Positions 35,785-46,273 of a stretch of 64,000 bases of DNA are shown here, piece by piece (the first letter of the stretch is position 1; every line of letters starts with the position of its first letter). The notes under the pieces were generated by a model, which ran no database searches, was not told where the DNA came from, and saw nothing but the letters and a program-made list of their open reading frames with translations. The position numbers and the translations under genes were made by a program. Source of the DNA: Symsagittifera roscoffensis (Eukaryota > Xenacoelomorpha > Acoela > Convolutidae). Location: the NCBI RefSeq assembly GCF_963678635.1, contig NC_087071.1:44877095-44941094 (forward strand), read 5' to 3'.

Positions 35785-37013
35785 CGAACAAGACCTTAAT
35801 AGCTTAGCATTAACCAATAATAGATTAGCAATTAGACAAAACATTTACAAAATGTTATACGACAATAATTTAATCGAAATGTCTCTACGACTCAATAGAT
35901 CAGAGCCAATATTCCGAACGATAACAGAACTACCCGGAATTGGAAGAAGACCTCGAACCAGAGACGACATACGACAAAGCAGAAACTTACCATATAGTTA
36001 TATGATAGTTCGGCAAAAGCCAGAACAAACTTTTGTATTTAGAATACTACTAGCAATGAATTTAGATTTTCATTTGCAAACATAAAATTTTGAAGTCAAT
36101 CTTCAAAATCATTTCAGGCGCTAAACAAAATTATTAATATACAATAACGATTGATAAAAAGATCTCAGATCGTTTTCCAAAATTCTGCAGTAATATACAA
36201 AACATGTTTGAAAAATATTTATTGAAAAATCAAAATAAAAATTAGTAGCATGACAATAAATGATTAGTAATTATAAATCATCCTGTTGTTCCAGCTTCAT
36301 CGCCTAAACATAACAGCAATCATAAGCTCACTAATATCATAAAAATACTAAATCTATTCTTTACACAAATTTAAAACATTTTAAACTTAAACTCACTTAA
36401 TTTTAAAATCAGATCATCAAGGCTTATCCTTGGATCTTAAATCATTTTCTATTTAATTAAATTTAAAACTTGATCATCAAGGCTTATCCTTGGATCAAAA
36501 AGAACAACTTTGTTCTCCCCCACCCACTTAAACGAGTGTCTAACGACCTCAAACGTCGATTCACTATCCAACCCTTTCTAAAAACCCAGGACTAATAGAA
36601 ATTTTTGAACAAAACTAATCATTCAAATTAGGATAAACAGTGAAGAACTTCGGTTACTCATCCTTCACTTGATCCCCCCTCTTACCAGACCCAGGATAAA
36701 TCTTAGACTTAGTAAGTTTAAAATAGTATCTAACGAACTACTCGCGTTCTAATTATACCTGAACCCTGTGGATCGATTTACTATTCTCCAACCCTGAACA
36801 CAATCACTACCCTTAAGTAAGATTAAGTAAGTTAACACCTTAGCTTATACTAGCCACGAGAAAGTATAAAATCATTCTTCGGAATCGATATACTTTTCTC
36901 CCCAACCCTGAACAAATAGACCCAGGTTAGGCTAACAAAAAAATCGTAAGGACTAACAGTTTAAGCAAATAGAAATCATTTAACAACCTTTTGCATCCGT
37001 CATCCTAAACCTT
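35785..37013 (+). other. Long 5' leader of the giant element
   Basis: About 1.2 kb before the first substantial ORF. It holds a 77-codon frame (35852-36085, unrecognised, possibly chance), two identical 25-nt hairpin-forming direct repeats 60 nt apart (36412-36436 and 36472-36496), a small AGAACA/TGTTCT hairpin near 36500-36515, and recurrent CCCAGG/CAACCCTGAAC phrases between 36570 and 36930. A leader this long could hold packaging signals and a splice donor; CCCAG|GTTAGG at 36925/36926 is one donor candidate. Confidence 0.5.
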
Positions 37014-37481
37014 ATGTCATTTAAAAACCTAGGAAATAAACAAACAATCGTTTTACACAATTGTGAAATAAATAACAAAAAATACGACCTTGTAATCACA
37101 CCTCACACACAAACAGTTGGATACATTAGAACAAAACGACAAACATTAAAGAGAAAAATACTAACTAAACAAAGACAAATAACACGAAAAAGATTTTCAA
37201 AAAATCGAAACGCATTTTCAGAATCAGAAACCAACAGTTTAGACGAACTTTGTAAACTAAAAGAATCAATAGATAAAAATTGCCCAATTCACGATCAATT
37301 ATATTTCTCTGACTCAGAAACAACTTCAAATTCATCAAAAAGAGGAAAAAGAAGAATAAAAAAGCAGTATAAACACAAACCAGTACATTTATACAATTGG
37401 AATCAACCAATTAGACACATTGATAATTACATATTAACAGTCATCGAACGAAAAAATGAGCTCAACGCACACCCCAGGTGA
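37014..37481 (+). CDS. Small basic ORF upstream of gag
   Basis: A 155-codon ATG-initiated ORF overlapping the gag start by 26 nt in another frame. The middle is strongly basic (KRQTLKRKILTKQRQITRKR) and is followed by an acidic Ser-rich patch and a second basic cluster (KRGKRRIKKQYKHK). No signal peptide or membrane segment. Two nuclear-localisation-like clusters suggest a nucleic-acid-binding or nuclear role, but no family is recognised. Extra ORFs 5' of gag are known in giant plant Ogre elements (established); homology is not implied. Confidence 0.55.
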   Translation: MSFKNLGNKQTIVLHNCEINNKKYDLVITPHTQTVGYIRTKRQTLKRKILTKQRQITRKRFSKNRNAFSESETNSLDELCKLKESIDKNCPIHDQLYFSDSETTSNSSKRGKRRIKKQYKHKPVHLYNWNQPIRHIDNYILTVIERKNELNAHPR

Positions 37482-39588
37482 AGAAAGTCCAGATGATGAT
37501 GATATTTTCCCCTTTATCGTAGATGCAACCACTGATAGAGGACAGCATATATTCTGCAAAAATTTACTCTTAAATTTGTTTGAACCCGGAATCAGTCCAT
37601 GTAAAACAGAGTTCCCAGATGTAAAAATCAAAAGACAAATTATCGATCACTATCTAAAAGATATATGTAACCTAACACAACAATACGGAATCTACTCCAT
37701 AGAATTCAGCTCACCAAACCAGAATCACAGTAAATATATAATTCAAACAGACGACCTTGATTTAGAATTCTCAAAAATATTCTCAGAATATATAAAAAGC
37801 ATCCAATATAATAACTCACAAAGAGCAAACTCCATATTCACCAATGAAGTTTTTGCGATAATATATAGTTATATCTCGATATTAGAAAACGAAATCCAGA
37901 TACCAAATGTCTCACCGACAGAAACATCTAAACATATAAGAGTACGACATGAAATCACACTACTCTCTAGTTTTCTAAATATAATTAAAGAAAATTTCAC
38001 GAAAGATGAAGTTTCACAACATACAAAACACGACTTACAAAAAATCTTGGCATGGTTCATAATAGATTATTTCACACATAATATTGATTTAATTTCACAA
38101 GCAAGAAAAAACTTTAGACCCCAAAACTCAAACGATGATACTGCCATCACAGAACAATCAGACTATGTTTGGGACCCCGAATGGTCTCATCCCGCATTCA
38201 TAAACTTCCCACAATCAATCTCAAGTCAAGCAATAAGTACGATATCTTATGTAAGAGATTATGTACGAGTAATACCATTAACCATTGATGCAACACCATT
38301 AAACTATAATACATTTTTACCCGATATGCAAAATAATAGTTTAAACTCTACAGTCATACACAATGAAAACCTCAATGGAACTAGGAATCTTACTCAACAA
38401 GATATCCAGACACCATCACACTTCATAAATGAAGAAATCGTACACACAACAACTACACAACAAAGTATTTCACCAATACGTCCAAACTTAACAACACCAA
38501 GAAATACAAATTCTTCACAAACACAGGTAACATTACAATCAACCGTTAAACCTTCGGTTGCTCCAAAATACTCACACATGGATTACCAAACATACAAACC
38601 CATGACAATACCGCCAAAAACACGCAAAACGTTCACTAGAAACAACTTTGCAGACCATAATTATAATTACACACATCCATCAAAAACAAGTTATCAACCA
38701 CGAAAAAATTTTAGTAATTATACAAGATCTCGAAACTGGGATAACCCAATGGCACCACCTAATTCAGTAAATATCCAAACAAATTTACATCCTCCACAGG
38801 ATCGTAGTGAAAACTATCCATTTTTTCAACAAAATAAAAATAAAAAACAAACATCTTATCAAATGGATTACTTATCCTCAGATGATGATTTCTTACAACC
38901 AGATATATTTACACCCTATAATCAAGAATATCGTGGACAAGGAATACAGAAACCACATACATATCATAGAATTTTTTCTCCACAACCAATAGATACACAA
39001 ATTCAACAACCAATTCAACAACAAAACCCAATTAATAAATCTTTTCAACCAATTCAGCAACAAAACCCAATGATTGCAAACTCGTACCAACCAGCACAAA
39101 TGCAAAATGAAATACCACTCCCATATTATCTTCAACAACACGAAATAACAAGAAATCAACTTTCAAATTTTTCTCAAATGCCAAATGCAGCAGAATCATT
39201 ACAAATGACGATGAATCCATACCTTATGGGTGGATCATCAATAACATCAAATAAACCTTTAATGGTATTCACAGGAACAGACCCTGAATATTCTGTAGAA
39301 GACTATTTAAATGCAGTCACAGCAAATTTGAGTTTAAATATAGGACCTGAACCAATTAATACGCCACTACATCAAAACTGGATACATCGACGCACAGCGT
39401 TAATACAAACAACTCTAGATGGCGCAGCCCAAAAATGGTTTTCAGTATTGCCTATAGAAATAAAATCAAATTGGAAAAGATTTACACAAGAATTTTCAAA
39501 ATGTTTGACTCCGAAAGAAACAAACAACAACAAAGAGTTTTATGTAATGAAATTCGCAGATTACCAAACGAAACCATCAAGCAATTAG
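37456..39588 (+). CDS. gag: Gag, N-terminal portion
   Basis: 710 codons. Residues ~1-240 are mixed and probably folded; ~280-590 are low-complexity, rich in Asn, Gln, Thr, Ser and Pro, with repeats such as FQPIQQQNPM. From ~595 a retrotransposon-gag domain begins (VFTGTDPEYSVEDYLNAV, TLDGAAQKWFSVLP, NWKRFTQEFSK). The second half of that domain is encoded in the next ORF in the -1 frame, so this product ends in mid-domain. Gag forms the particle shell. The ATG follows the upstream ORF closely. I see no canonical X-XXY-YYZ slippery heptamer in the overlap. Confidence 0.8.
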   Translation: MSSTHTPGEESPDDDDIFPFIVDATTDRGQHIFCKNLLLNLFEPGISPCKTEFPDVKIKRQIIDHYLKDICNLTQQYGIYSIEFSSPNQNHSKYIIQTDDLDLEFSKIFSEYIKSIQYNNSQRANSIFTNEVFAIIYSYISILENEIQIPNVSPTETSKHIRVRHEITLLSSFLNIIKENFTKDEVSQHTKHDLQKILAWFIIDYFTHNIDLISQARKNFRPQNSNDDTAITEQSDYVWDPEWSHPAFINFPQSISSQAISTISYVRDYVRVIPLTIDATPLNYNTFLPDMQNNSLNSTVIHNENLNGTRNLTQQDIQTPSHFINEEIVHTTTTQQSISPIRPNLTTPRNTNSSQTQVTLQSTVKPSVAPKYSHMDYQTYKPMTIPPKTRKTFTRNNFADHNYNYTHPSKTSYQPRKNFSNYTRSRNWDNPMAPPNSVNIQTNLHPPQDRSENYPFFQQNKNKKQTSYQMDYLSSDDDFLQPDIFTPYNQEYRGQGIQKPHTYHRIFSPQPIDTQIQQPIQQQNPINKSFQPIQQQNPMIANSYQPAQMQNEIPLPYYLQQHEITRNQLSNFSQMPNAAESLQMTMNPYLMGGSSITSNKPLMVFTGTDPEYSVEDYLNAVTANLSLNIGPEPINTPLHQNWIHRRTALIQTTLDGAAQKWFSVLPIEIKSNWKRFTQEFSKCLTPKETNNNKEFYVMKFADYQTKPSSN

Positions 39589-41495
39589 CAGTACGAATGG
39601 AAACACTAGTTCGAAAAGCATATTCATTAAATACACATGACTATAAAAACACAAAGATGACAGAAATCTTAATGATGACCTTAACACCACAATTAAGGAA
39701 AATAGCAATAAAAAAGAGAGCATCTCATCCTTCGTCAATTCGAGAACCCGATTTAGATTTTCGAAAACTAGTAGACAAACTAGAACAAGCAGAAATCACA
39801 ATGAAACTCGAAGAAACGGAAAATCTGAAATTACAATACGTTAACAGAATTGAAACAGCTTCCACAAATATAAACAATATACAAGAATCAGATACAGATC
39901 TCGTTGAAAAAATCACTGAAATACTCAATATTTACGAAAAACACCCAAACTTTAAAGGCAAACCATCTTTCAAAAAATGGTGTAATTATTGCCGACGATA
40001 CGGACATAGTATTTCTGAATGTAGACAAAAACAGCAAGACAATCAAAATAAACCTCAAAAATATAAAGAACCAAATAAATCATTCTATCAATACATGAAA
40101 AAAGATCAAAATCTACCGAACAAAACAGTCTACAGCAACAACAGTTCAGGAAAACCACTCCCGAACAATACAAATTATACAAGAAATCAATCACCATATA
40201 ACTCAAGTTATAGAGGAAGATCACCAGAACGAAGAAACACGCATAATTCATCACAAAATCACTACAATAGACCAAATAGTCGAAATAACTACTCCAGATC
40301 ACATTCAAATACACAACGATTTGTTTCTAGATCTAATTCCCAATCAAGAAATAATTATTATCCAAACAATCAATCACGAAATTCATCATACAATAGGAAT
40401 AGAAACTACTCAAATAATCGGAATAGAAGTTATTCAAACAACCGAAACCAGAATTACCCGAACAATCAATCAAGGAATAACTCATATAATAGATCGAACT
40501 ATAACAGACCAAACAATGATTACCAAAACAGATCGCGAAATAATTCACAAAATCGACACTCAAGTTATAATAATCGTTATAGAAATTATTCCCAATCACC
40601 ACACCGGAATAATAATAACTATAATAATTCTAATAATCGCCACAGAAGTAGTACACCTAAACATCAAAGACATATTAATCAAGTACAATCTAATCCAGAA
40701 ACAACATCAGACCCTCCAGGTATTGATGACACATCAACTGATACGTTACAACTCAACCAAATAAACTGTGAATCATCAGATTCAGAAAGCGATGCAGAAA
40801 ACACTCTCTCCATCAACATGATAAAAGTCGAAAATGACTATGAACCTGTTATATATGAAGAACCTTTTTCATCACACATATATGAGAATCAATCAGAACT
40901 CCTTCACAATTATTATATTGAACCCGTCCATTCCACACCGACGACACAAAAAACTAATGAAATTAACACTACAAACCAACCCAATGAGAAAGAAAAAACA
41001 AAATGCTTGAATACAAATCACATCTATCAAAACATACAAAAAGAACAACCCAAAGAAAAAATTTGGACAATACCATTTCTTTTGGAAAGCCCAAAAAGCA
41101 AAGAATTTCAACCACCAGATCTTGAAATTGATTTTTTAATTGATTCAGGAGCAGAATCAAATATAATAAACATTCCCACATGGAATGAAATAAAAACCTT
41201 ACATCCAAAGCTAACACCTCTTGAAACCTCCAGCAAACTAGCAACAGCACAAGGATCAACATTAATAAACTACGGACAAATTCAATTATTTCTTCTCCCC
41301 ACAAGAACAATGGAGCAAAACAAAATTTTAACCAAACCATTTAAACAAATATTCCATATCACTGATATTAAACATAATATCATTGGAATACCATTTATCT
41401 CTAAATATATACCAACAATCAACATCTTGAATAGTAAAATATTAATCAAAGATAAATATACAAAAACAAAAGACACATCCCTAACATTTTTTTAA
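39435..41495 (+). CDS. gag-pro: Gag C-terminal part, nucleocapsid and protease
   Basis: 686 codons overlapping the previous ORF by 154 nt in the -1 frame. Residues ~35-130 continue the gag domain (IRRLPNETIKQLAVRMETL). A CX2CX4HX4C knuckle lies at 183-196 (CNYCRRYGHSISEC). Then follow about 170 residues of Asn/Arg/Ser/Tyr-rich repeats (NNQSRNNSYNR-like), an acidic stretch, and a retropepsin-type protease with DSGAESNIIN around residue 570. The knuckle binds RNA and the protease processes the polyprotein. The frame stops at 41493-41495, and a further in-frame TAA lies near 41604, before RT resumes in the same frame. Confidence 0.85.
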   Translation: MVFSIAYRNKIKLEKIYTRIFKMFDSERNKQQQRVLCNEIRRLPNETIKQLAVRMETLVRKAYSLNTHDYKNTKMTEILMMTLTPQLRKIAIKKRASHPSSIREPDLDFRKLVDKLEQAEITMKLEETENLKLQYVNRIETASTNINNIQESDTDLVEKITEILNIYEKHPNFKGKPSFKKWCNYCRRYGHSISECRQKQQDNQNKPQKYKEPNKSFYQYMKKDQNLPNKTVYSNNSSGKPLPNNTNYTRNQSPYNSSYRGRSPERRNTHNSSQNHYNRPNSRNNYSRSHSNTQRFVSRSNSQSRNNYYPNNQSRNSSYNRNRNYSNNRNRSYSNNRNQNYPNNQSRNNSYNRSNYNRPNNDYQNRSRNNSQNRHSSYNNRYRNYSQSPHRNNNNYNNSNNRHRSSTPKHQRHINQVQSNPETTSDPPGIDDTSTDTLQLNQINCESSDSESDAENTLSINMIKVENDYEPVIYEEPFSSHIYENQSELLHNYYIEPVHSTPTTQKTNEINTTNQPNEKEKTKCLNTNHIYQNIQKEQPKEKIWTIPFLLESPKSKEFQPPDLEIDFLIDSGAESNIINIPTWNEIKTLHPKLTPLETSSKLATAQGSTLINYGQIQLFLLPTRTMEQNKILTKPFKQIFHITDIKHNIIGIPFISKYIPTINILNSKILIKDKYTKTKDTSLTFF

Positions 41496-41648
41496 AGATT
41501 AAATAAACAACCACCATTTTTTTCAAAATTTTACCCAATATATAACCAGCAAAGAAAACACTTGAAACCACTATCAGGAAACATCTATAATTTTTCAATC
41601 AAATAAGTTCACCAATATGATAAAAAACAAAACAAACAAAAATTTTAT

Positions 41649-43586
41649 ATGTCAGATTTTGAATTCAAACCTATTCATAAGTTTTTCAAAATAACAATCT
41701 CATCAATAAAATATTTGAAAAACTCGAATTCAGATATTATTTCCTTACATGTATACAACAATACACCTTACCAAGTAACATTACCTTTAGGACTTTTAGG
41801 CTATTGCGAAACCAACGCTACAATATTACCAATACACGAAAAAGCATATCGTGTAAAAAATATACTCCAATTACTAGATATTTGCCAATCCACAATCCTT
41901 AATGAAGAATTATCTATAAATAATATAATAACTAACGAAAACAGAAATACGGATTATTTCACAAAAACCCCATATTTCAAACCTACATTCAACATAAGTA
42001 ACTACACAGAGAATCAACAGAAATTTTTAACAATGTTTAATTTCCAACATTCACAAATAACACAAGACGAATTTGAAAAACTAGCAAAACAGCTAATTAA
42101 ATATTCATCAGTCTATGCAACATCCAAATTTGATGTTGGCAAAATCAGCTCATCACTACATCTTCCATTAAAACCAGACGCAGTTTTCAAAAAACAAAGA
42201 GCAAGTAAAGTACCAATTCACTTACACGATAAAGTGAACAGATTACTCGACATTTTAGAACAATACAACATTATATCACCAGTAAACAAAGAGGAACAAC
42301 CAAAAGGCAACACATTTATCAACCCTGTTATCATTCTAGCCAAAGGAGAATCATTAAAAATTGTTCTCGATGCTAGATACCTCAACTCACTCATAGATGA
42401 ATCAAAGTGTAATTGGCCCATTGAACCAATACAAGTTATTTTAACAAAAATAAACGGAAAATACTTTACCACCGCCGATATGAATAGTGCATATAATCAA
42501 ATGCCATTAGATGAACAATCACGACGCTTAACACAATTTGTTATTGGAAATCAACAATACGAATTCAACCGCTTATTCTATGGAATATCCATAGGACCAG
42601 CAGCATTTTCAGCTTTTATGAGCAAAATTTTTCGACCACTAATACTCAAGAAAAACGCAATCACCTATTTAGACGATGTTTTTATGCAATCACAAACAAA
42701 AGAGGAAATGTTCAATGTTTTAGAACAATATCACCAAATACTTCAGAACGAAAATCTGAAGGCCGCCCCCGATAAATCACACTTCTTTTTGACAAAAGTT
42801 AAATTCTTAGGACATAATATAGAAAGAAAAACAATCACTCCATTGAAATCACGTATAGACGCTATTCAAAAACTCCAACCACCAACAAATAAAAAGAAAA
42901 TCCAAGAATTCCTTGGAATGTTAAACTTTTTAAGCAAATATGTTTATAAAATGCAATTATATCTACGACCATTCTATAACATACTTAGACAACAAAATAA
43001 TTTTGAATGGAATATAGAACATCAAGCACGATTTGAAGAAATTAAAAAACTTCTAACTGAACAAATTTCAAACACAATTCCAGATTCAAATCAACCATTT
43101 TATGCAATGTGCGATGCTTCGAACTTTGGCATCGGCGCAGCATTATTACAATCACATAATAGTACAAATAAAATGAACCTCATATCAGCAAATTCTCGAT
43201 TATTCACTCAAGCAGAACTAAGACTCTCAACTCTAATGAGAGAATGTACAGCCATAATATATACACTAACAGAATATGAATTTCTGATACTTGGATCAAA
43301 ACATCCCACAGTTCTATTCACAGACCATAAACCAATCATCTTTCTTTTTACACAAAAGTCTAATCCAAACCACCGAGTTTATAGATTTCAACTCATTTTA
43401 ATGAAATTCCCAAACTTACATATAGTTTGGACCGCAGGAAAAAATCTTGCATTACCAGACACCTTAAGTCGAAATACGCCACCTGAATTACTTACACGAA
43501 AAACCACAGTTGAAATACCCAAAAACATAAAATTCTACCTTGCAGAAAATGAAACATCACCCGATTGGAATGCAAATATGCAGTAA
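41649..43586 (+). CDS. pol: Reverse transcriptase and RNase H
   Basis: 645 codons, in frame with the protease ORF but separated from it by two stops. RT motifs in order: LKIVLDARYLN, FTTADMNSAYNQMPL, RLFYGISIGPAAFSAFMS, catalytic YLDD at residues 340-343, FLGHNIERKTITP, and the thumb LGMLNFLSKYVYKM. RNase H follows with CDASNFGIGAALLQ, MRECTAIIYTL, FTDHKPI and LPDTLSR, all key acidic residues present. It is diagnostic of Ty3/gypsy RT. All catalytic residues appear intact. Confidence 0.92.
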   Translation: MSDFEFKPIHKFFKITISSIKYLKNSNSDIISLHVYNNTPYQVTLPLGLLGYCETNATILPIHEKAYRVKNILQLLDICQSTILNEELSINNIITNENRNTDYFTKTPYFKPTFNISNYTENQQKFLTMFNFQHSQITQDEFEKLAKQLIKYSSVYATSKFDVGKISSSLHLPLKPDAVFKKQRASKVPIHLHDKVNRLLDILEQYNIISPVNKEEQPKGNTFINPVIILAKGESLKIVLDARYLNSLIDESKCNWPIEPIQVILTKINGKYFTTADMNSAYNQMPLDEQSRRLTQFVIGNQQYEFNRLFYGISIGPAAFSAFMSKIFRPLILKKNAITYLDDVFMQSQTKEEMFNVLEQYHQILQNENLKAAPDKSHFFLTKVKFLGHNIERKTITPLKSRIDAIQKLQPPTNKKKIQEFLGMLNFLSKYVYKMQLYLRPFYNILRQQNNFEWNIEHQARFEEIKKLLTEQISNTIPDSNQPFYAMCDASNFGIGAALLQSHNSTNKMNLISANSRLFTQAELRLSTLMRECTAIIYTLTEYEFLILGSKHPTVLFTDHKPIIFLFTQKSNPNHRVYRFQLILMKFPNLHIVWTAGKNLALPDTLSRNTPPELLTRKTTVEIPKNIKFYLAENETSPDWNANMQ

Positions 43587-43644
43587 AAACTGACGTTGAA
43601 CAATCACAAATAAATAATTTACAACATTTCCCACTTTATTTAGA

Positions 43645-44292
43645 TTGTCACATCAACTTGGAACATCAACTTTTAAACCAATCCCATATTCACAATGGAT
43701 AAAAAACAACACCCAACAAAAAAGAATAAAACAACACCCGCCTAAAAAAGACCATTTTCCACTAATTGAAAAAGAAAATCTGACTGATAAAATAAACTTA
43801 TCAGGACCACAAACAAACGATTCAAAATACACAATAAATCAAGTTTTTGACCTCCATGACCCACTTGACACAATACCCTTATCTAAATTAGAAATCGAAA
43901 ACATTTTTCTCCCCCCAACAGAAACAATTACAATTTCAACACTGAAACAATATCGAAACCTTGACCCAGTAATTCGACAACTGAAATCATGGCACAAATA
44001 TAAAACTAAACCTATCAAAGCAGATTCAACTATTCTAGGAAACAAAACACTCCTCAGATATTTTCGAAAATTCAACAATACAACAATTAACGAAAACACA
44101 GACCTTCTAGAATACAAACTAAATGAATCTACAGTTCCCTGTCTCCCTTTAAGTATGATTCTTATAGCTTTTAATATTTCACATACACAAAATATTAAAG
44201 GACACTCTGGATCAGAAAAAAACATATTCAAATTTTATACAAAACTTTTATTTCCCAAATGCACCAATTTGGATAAAAGTACTATGCAATGA
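43645..44292 (+). CDS. pol: Integrase N-terminal linker and first half of its zinc-binding module
   Basis: A 215-codon frame, open from about 43618 with no early ATG (the position given is a TTG). The end carries the His part of the HHCC module (NIKGHSGSEKN and LLFP region). The Cys pair lies immediately downstream in another frame (CNDCIVC near 44285-44305), so a one-base shift lies close to 44251-44260, at TTTCCC. It is a pol fragment, not a separate gene. Whether the shift is real or an assembly error cannot be told here. Confidence 0.7.
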   Translation: MSHQLGTSTFKPIPYSQWIKNNTQQKRIKQHPPKKDHFPLIEKENLTDKINLSGPQTNDSKYTINQVFDLHDPLDTIPLSKLEIENIFLPPTETITISTLKQYRNLDPVIRQLKSWHKYKTKPIKADSTILGNKTLLRYFRKFNNTTINENTDLLEYKLNESTVPCLPLSMILIAFNISHTQNIKGHSGSEKNIFKFYTKLLFPKCTNLDKSTMQ

Positions 44293-44371
44293 CTGTATAG
44301 TATGTCAACTAAATAAACCTTACCCAAATCAAAAACAAATAGCACAAAAACAAGATTTTAAAGGACAAAGT

Positions 44372-45679
44372 TTGTACTTTAATCATCGTATCTCATTTGA
44401 TACCAAAGGACCAATTTCACCCTCATCCGAAGGAAACTCCTACATTATGGTAATTGTTGACGCATTTACACATTATGTAGCACTTAACCCAGTACCACAT
44501 TGTAACGCTTATTACGCTTACACAACACTCTATGAACACTGGATAGCGAAATTCGGACTACCAGAAATTTTAGTTACAGACAACGGTACAGAATTCATAA
44601 ATAATGAAATCATCACACTATGTCATTTATATAACATTAAACACAAACCACGTACATCTCACGCACCTTGGACAAACGGCTTAGTCGAAGGTATGAACCG
44701 TTCATTACAAGAATATCTCAGATGTATCATCAATGGAAATGATACAATATATACCGAATGGTCAGCAGATGTAAAACTATTTCCCTTAGCATATAATTCA
44801 CAAATCACGACAACTTTAGGAATGTCACCATATGAAATGGTTTTTAACCAAAAGCCACGCAAACCAATAATGTTTACAGCAAACTCTCATAAAAACGCAC
44901 AAGGTTATTGTCAACCAAATAAAGACTCAATTTATTATAACCTACCATTACATACACACGATGAAGATCATTTTCATCACCCACAAATTCTTAAATTAGC
45001 CTCCGGTACACACACCGAATGGATTTTAAATAGAAATAAAAAACACAATGAAATTTACCAAAAAGTAACAAAAAAGTTGTTACAAAGGCAAAATATTAAT
45101 GAACAAATAAATTCACGCTTTACACCAGCCTCCGATTTAAAAATTGGAACATTTGTTTTAATACCCAATTTTAATACTCAAAAAGGAATTTCAAAAAAGT
45201 TACAACCCCTTCGTAAAGGACCATACCAAATAATTGCAAAACCCACTGATGTCACATATAAAATCACCGACTCAGATAAAAAAGAAATCGTTCAACACCG
45301 AAATAACCTATTACCTTATTATCCAAAAGAATACGCACTCCGCGAACTAACTCAATTATATTCTTTTACAGGTTTAAAAGTTATTCAAAATAACCCACAT
45401 ACGGACACCATAACAAAGCAACAAAATGATATTCACCTCGGAAATCAAAATACAAAATCAAACACCACAAAAAACAATACAAAAAATCTCGATCAAAATA
45501 CATCTCAAAAAGAAAGAAAAAATAGAAAAATGACAGAACAAATAATACCCCAAAAACAAATCGACAAATCAGAACATAGAGAGTCTTCACGACTTAGAAA
45601 TCAACCACGTAAAAATTATAAAATATTCATCCCACAATCTAAAATATTAAAGAAAGTTGAATTTCAAAAACAACCTTAA
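44372..45679 (+). CDS. pol: Integrase core and C-terminal domain
   Basis: 435 codons from a TTG; the frame is open further upstream and includes the Cys pair of the zinc module. Core catalytic residues: D10 (SFDTKGP), D70 (VTDNGTEF) and E106 (NGLVEGMN), with 35 residues between the last two, as in retroviral integrases. A GPY/F-type C-terminal domain is present (LRKGPYQII, VQHRNNLLPYY). The last ~100 residues are Lys/Asn/Gln-rich, with no chromodomain seen. Confidence 0.9.
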   Translation: MYFNHRISFDTKGPISPSSEGNSYIMVIVDAFTHYVALNPVPHCNAYYAYTTLYEHWIAKFGLPEILVTDNGTEFINNEIITLCHLYNIKHKPRTSHAPWTNGLVEGMNRSLQEYLRCIINGNDTIYTEWSADVKLFPLAYNSQITTTLGMSPYEMVFNQKPRKPIMFTANSHKNAQGYCQPNKDSIYYNLPLHTHDEDHFHHPQILKLASGTHTEWILNRNKKHNEIYQKVTKKLLQRQNINEQINSRFTPASDLKIGTFVLIPNFNTQKGISKKLQPLRKGPYQIIAKPTDVTYKITDSDKKEIVQHRNNLLPYYPKEYALRELTQLYSFTGLKVIQNNPHTDTITKQQNDIHLGNQNTKSNTTKNNTKNLDQNTSQKERKNRKMTEQIIPQKQIDKSEHRESSRLRNQPRKNYKIFIPQSKILKKVEFQKQP

Positions 45680-46273
45680 ATTCTACATTTAAAAATCTTT
45701 GCACCTCTGAAACATTTCACACTTTCATTTTTCAAGATAACATGCTGATAAACACGCAGCGATTCTAGTTCAAAATTAGCCAATAGGATTCATCCAATCC
45801 GTCACCTTCTATAACTTTAACACAAACCAACTAGACGAAAAATATTAAACTCCAGGCATATCTATAACTATAACTCTACGACCTCCAGGTCAAAAATAAG
45901 CAAACCACTCCAACTTGACAACTAAAATAAATATCACCATAATATCATAACCCTCCCTTATCTAATAAACCAAAGATCAACAATATTTCCCCAACTCAGC
46001 CCTCAAATACCCCCCAAACAAATATGTTAAATTAGCCTAAAGTAAAAGAACGACCATTTTATTTAGCCTAAAGTATAAAAATCTCAAAAATACCCCAGAT
46101 CATTTGACAAATGAAAATAAAGACAAAGAAGACCTCCCGATCACCATAAAAATTGCCCCCAACAATTTTTTACGAAACTCAACCCACTTGTCAAAAAACT
46201 AATAAATAATCCGACCACACTTGAAAATTGCCCCAAACAACAAAAAATATTCGATCACGAAGCCATTTCTTAA
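45680..46273 (+). other. Non-coding interval after pol in the giant element
   Basis: A-rich, with multiple stops in all forward frames and repeated phrases (AATTGCCCC near 46150 and 46225; TTAGCCTAAAGTA twice near 46030-46070). No ORF can be supported. A splice acceptor for downstream genes could lie here. Confidence 0.4.

Noticed and set aside
40321-40764. 147-codon ORF inside the gag low-complexity region
   Set aside because: A shifted-frame reading of the Asn/Arg/Ser repeats. Its Ile/Thr richness is what that DNA gives in another frame.
40969-41340. Minus-strand hydrophobic ORF of 123 codons
   Set aside because: Antisense of the protease-coding region, where A-rich sense DNA gives Leu/Phe-rich shadows. 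Other minus-strand ORFs at 38893-41476 and 47155-50312 were dropped for the same reason.
41493-41648. Programmed stop-codon readthrough between protease and RT
   Set aside because: Two in-frame TAA codons, about 110 nt apart, would both have to be read through. Damage or assembly error is simpler.
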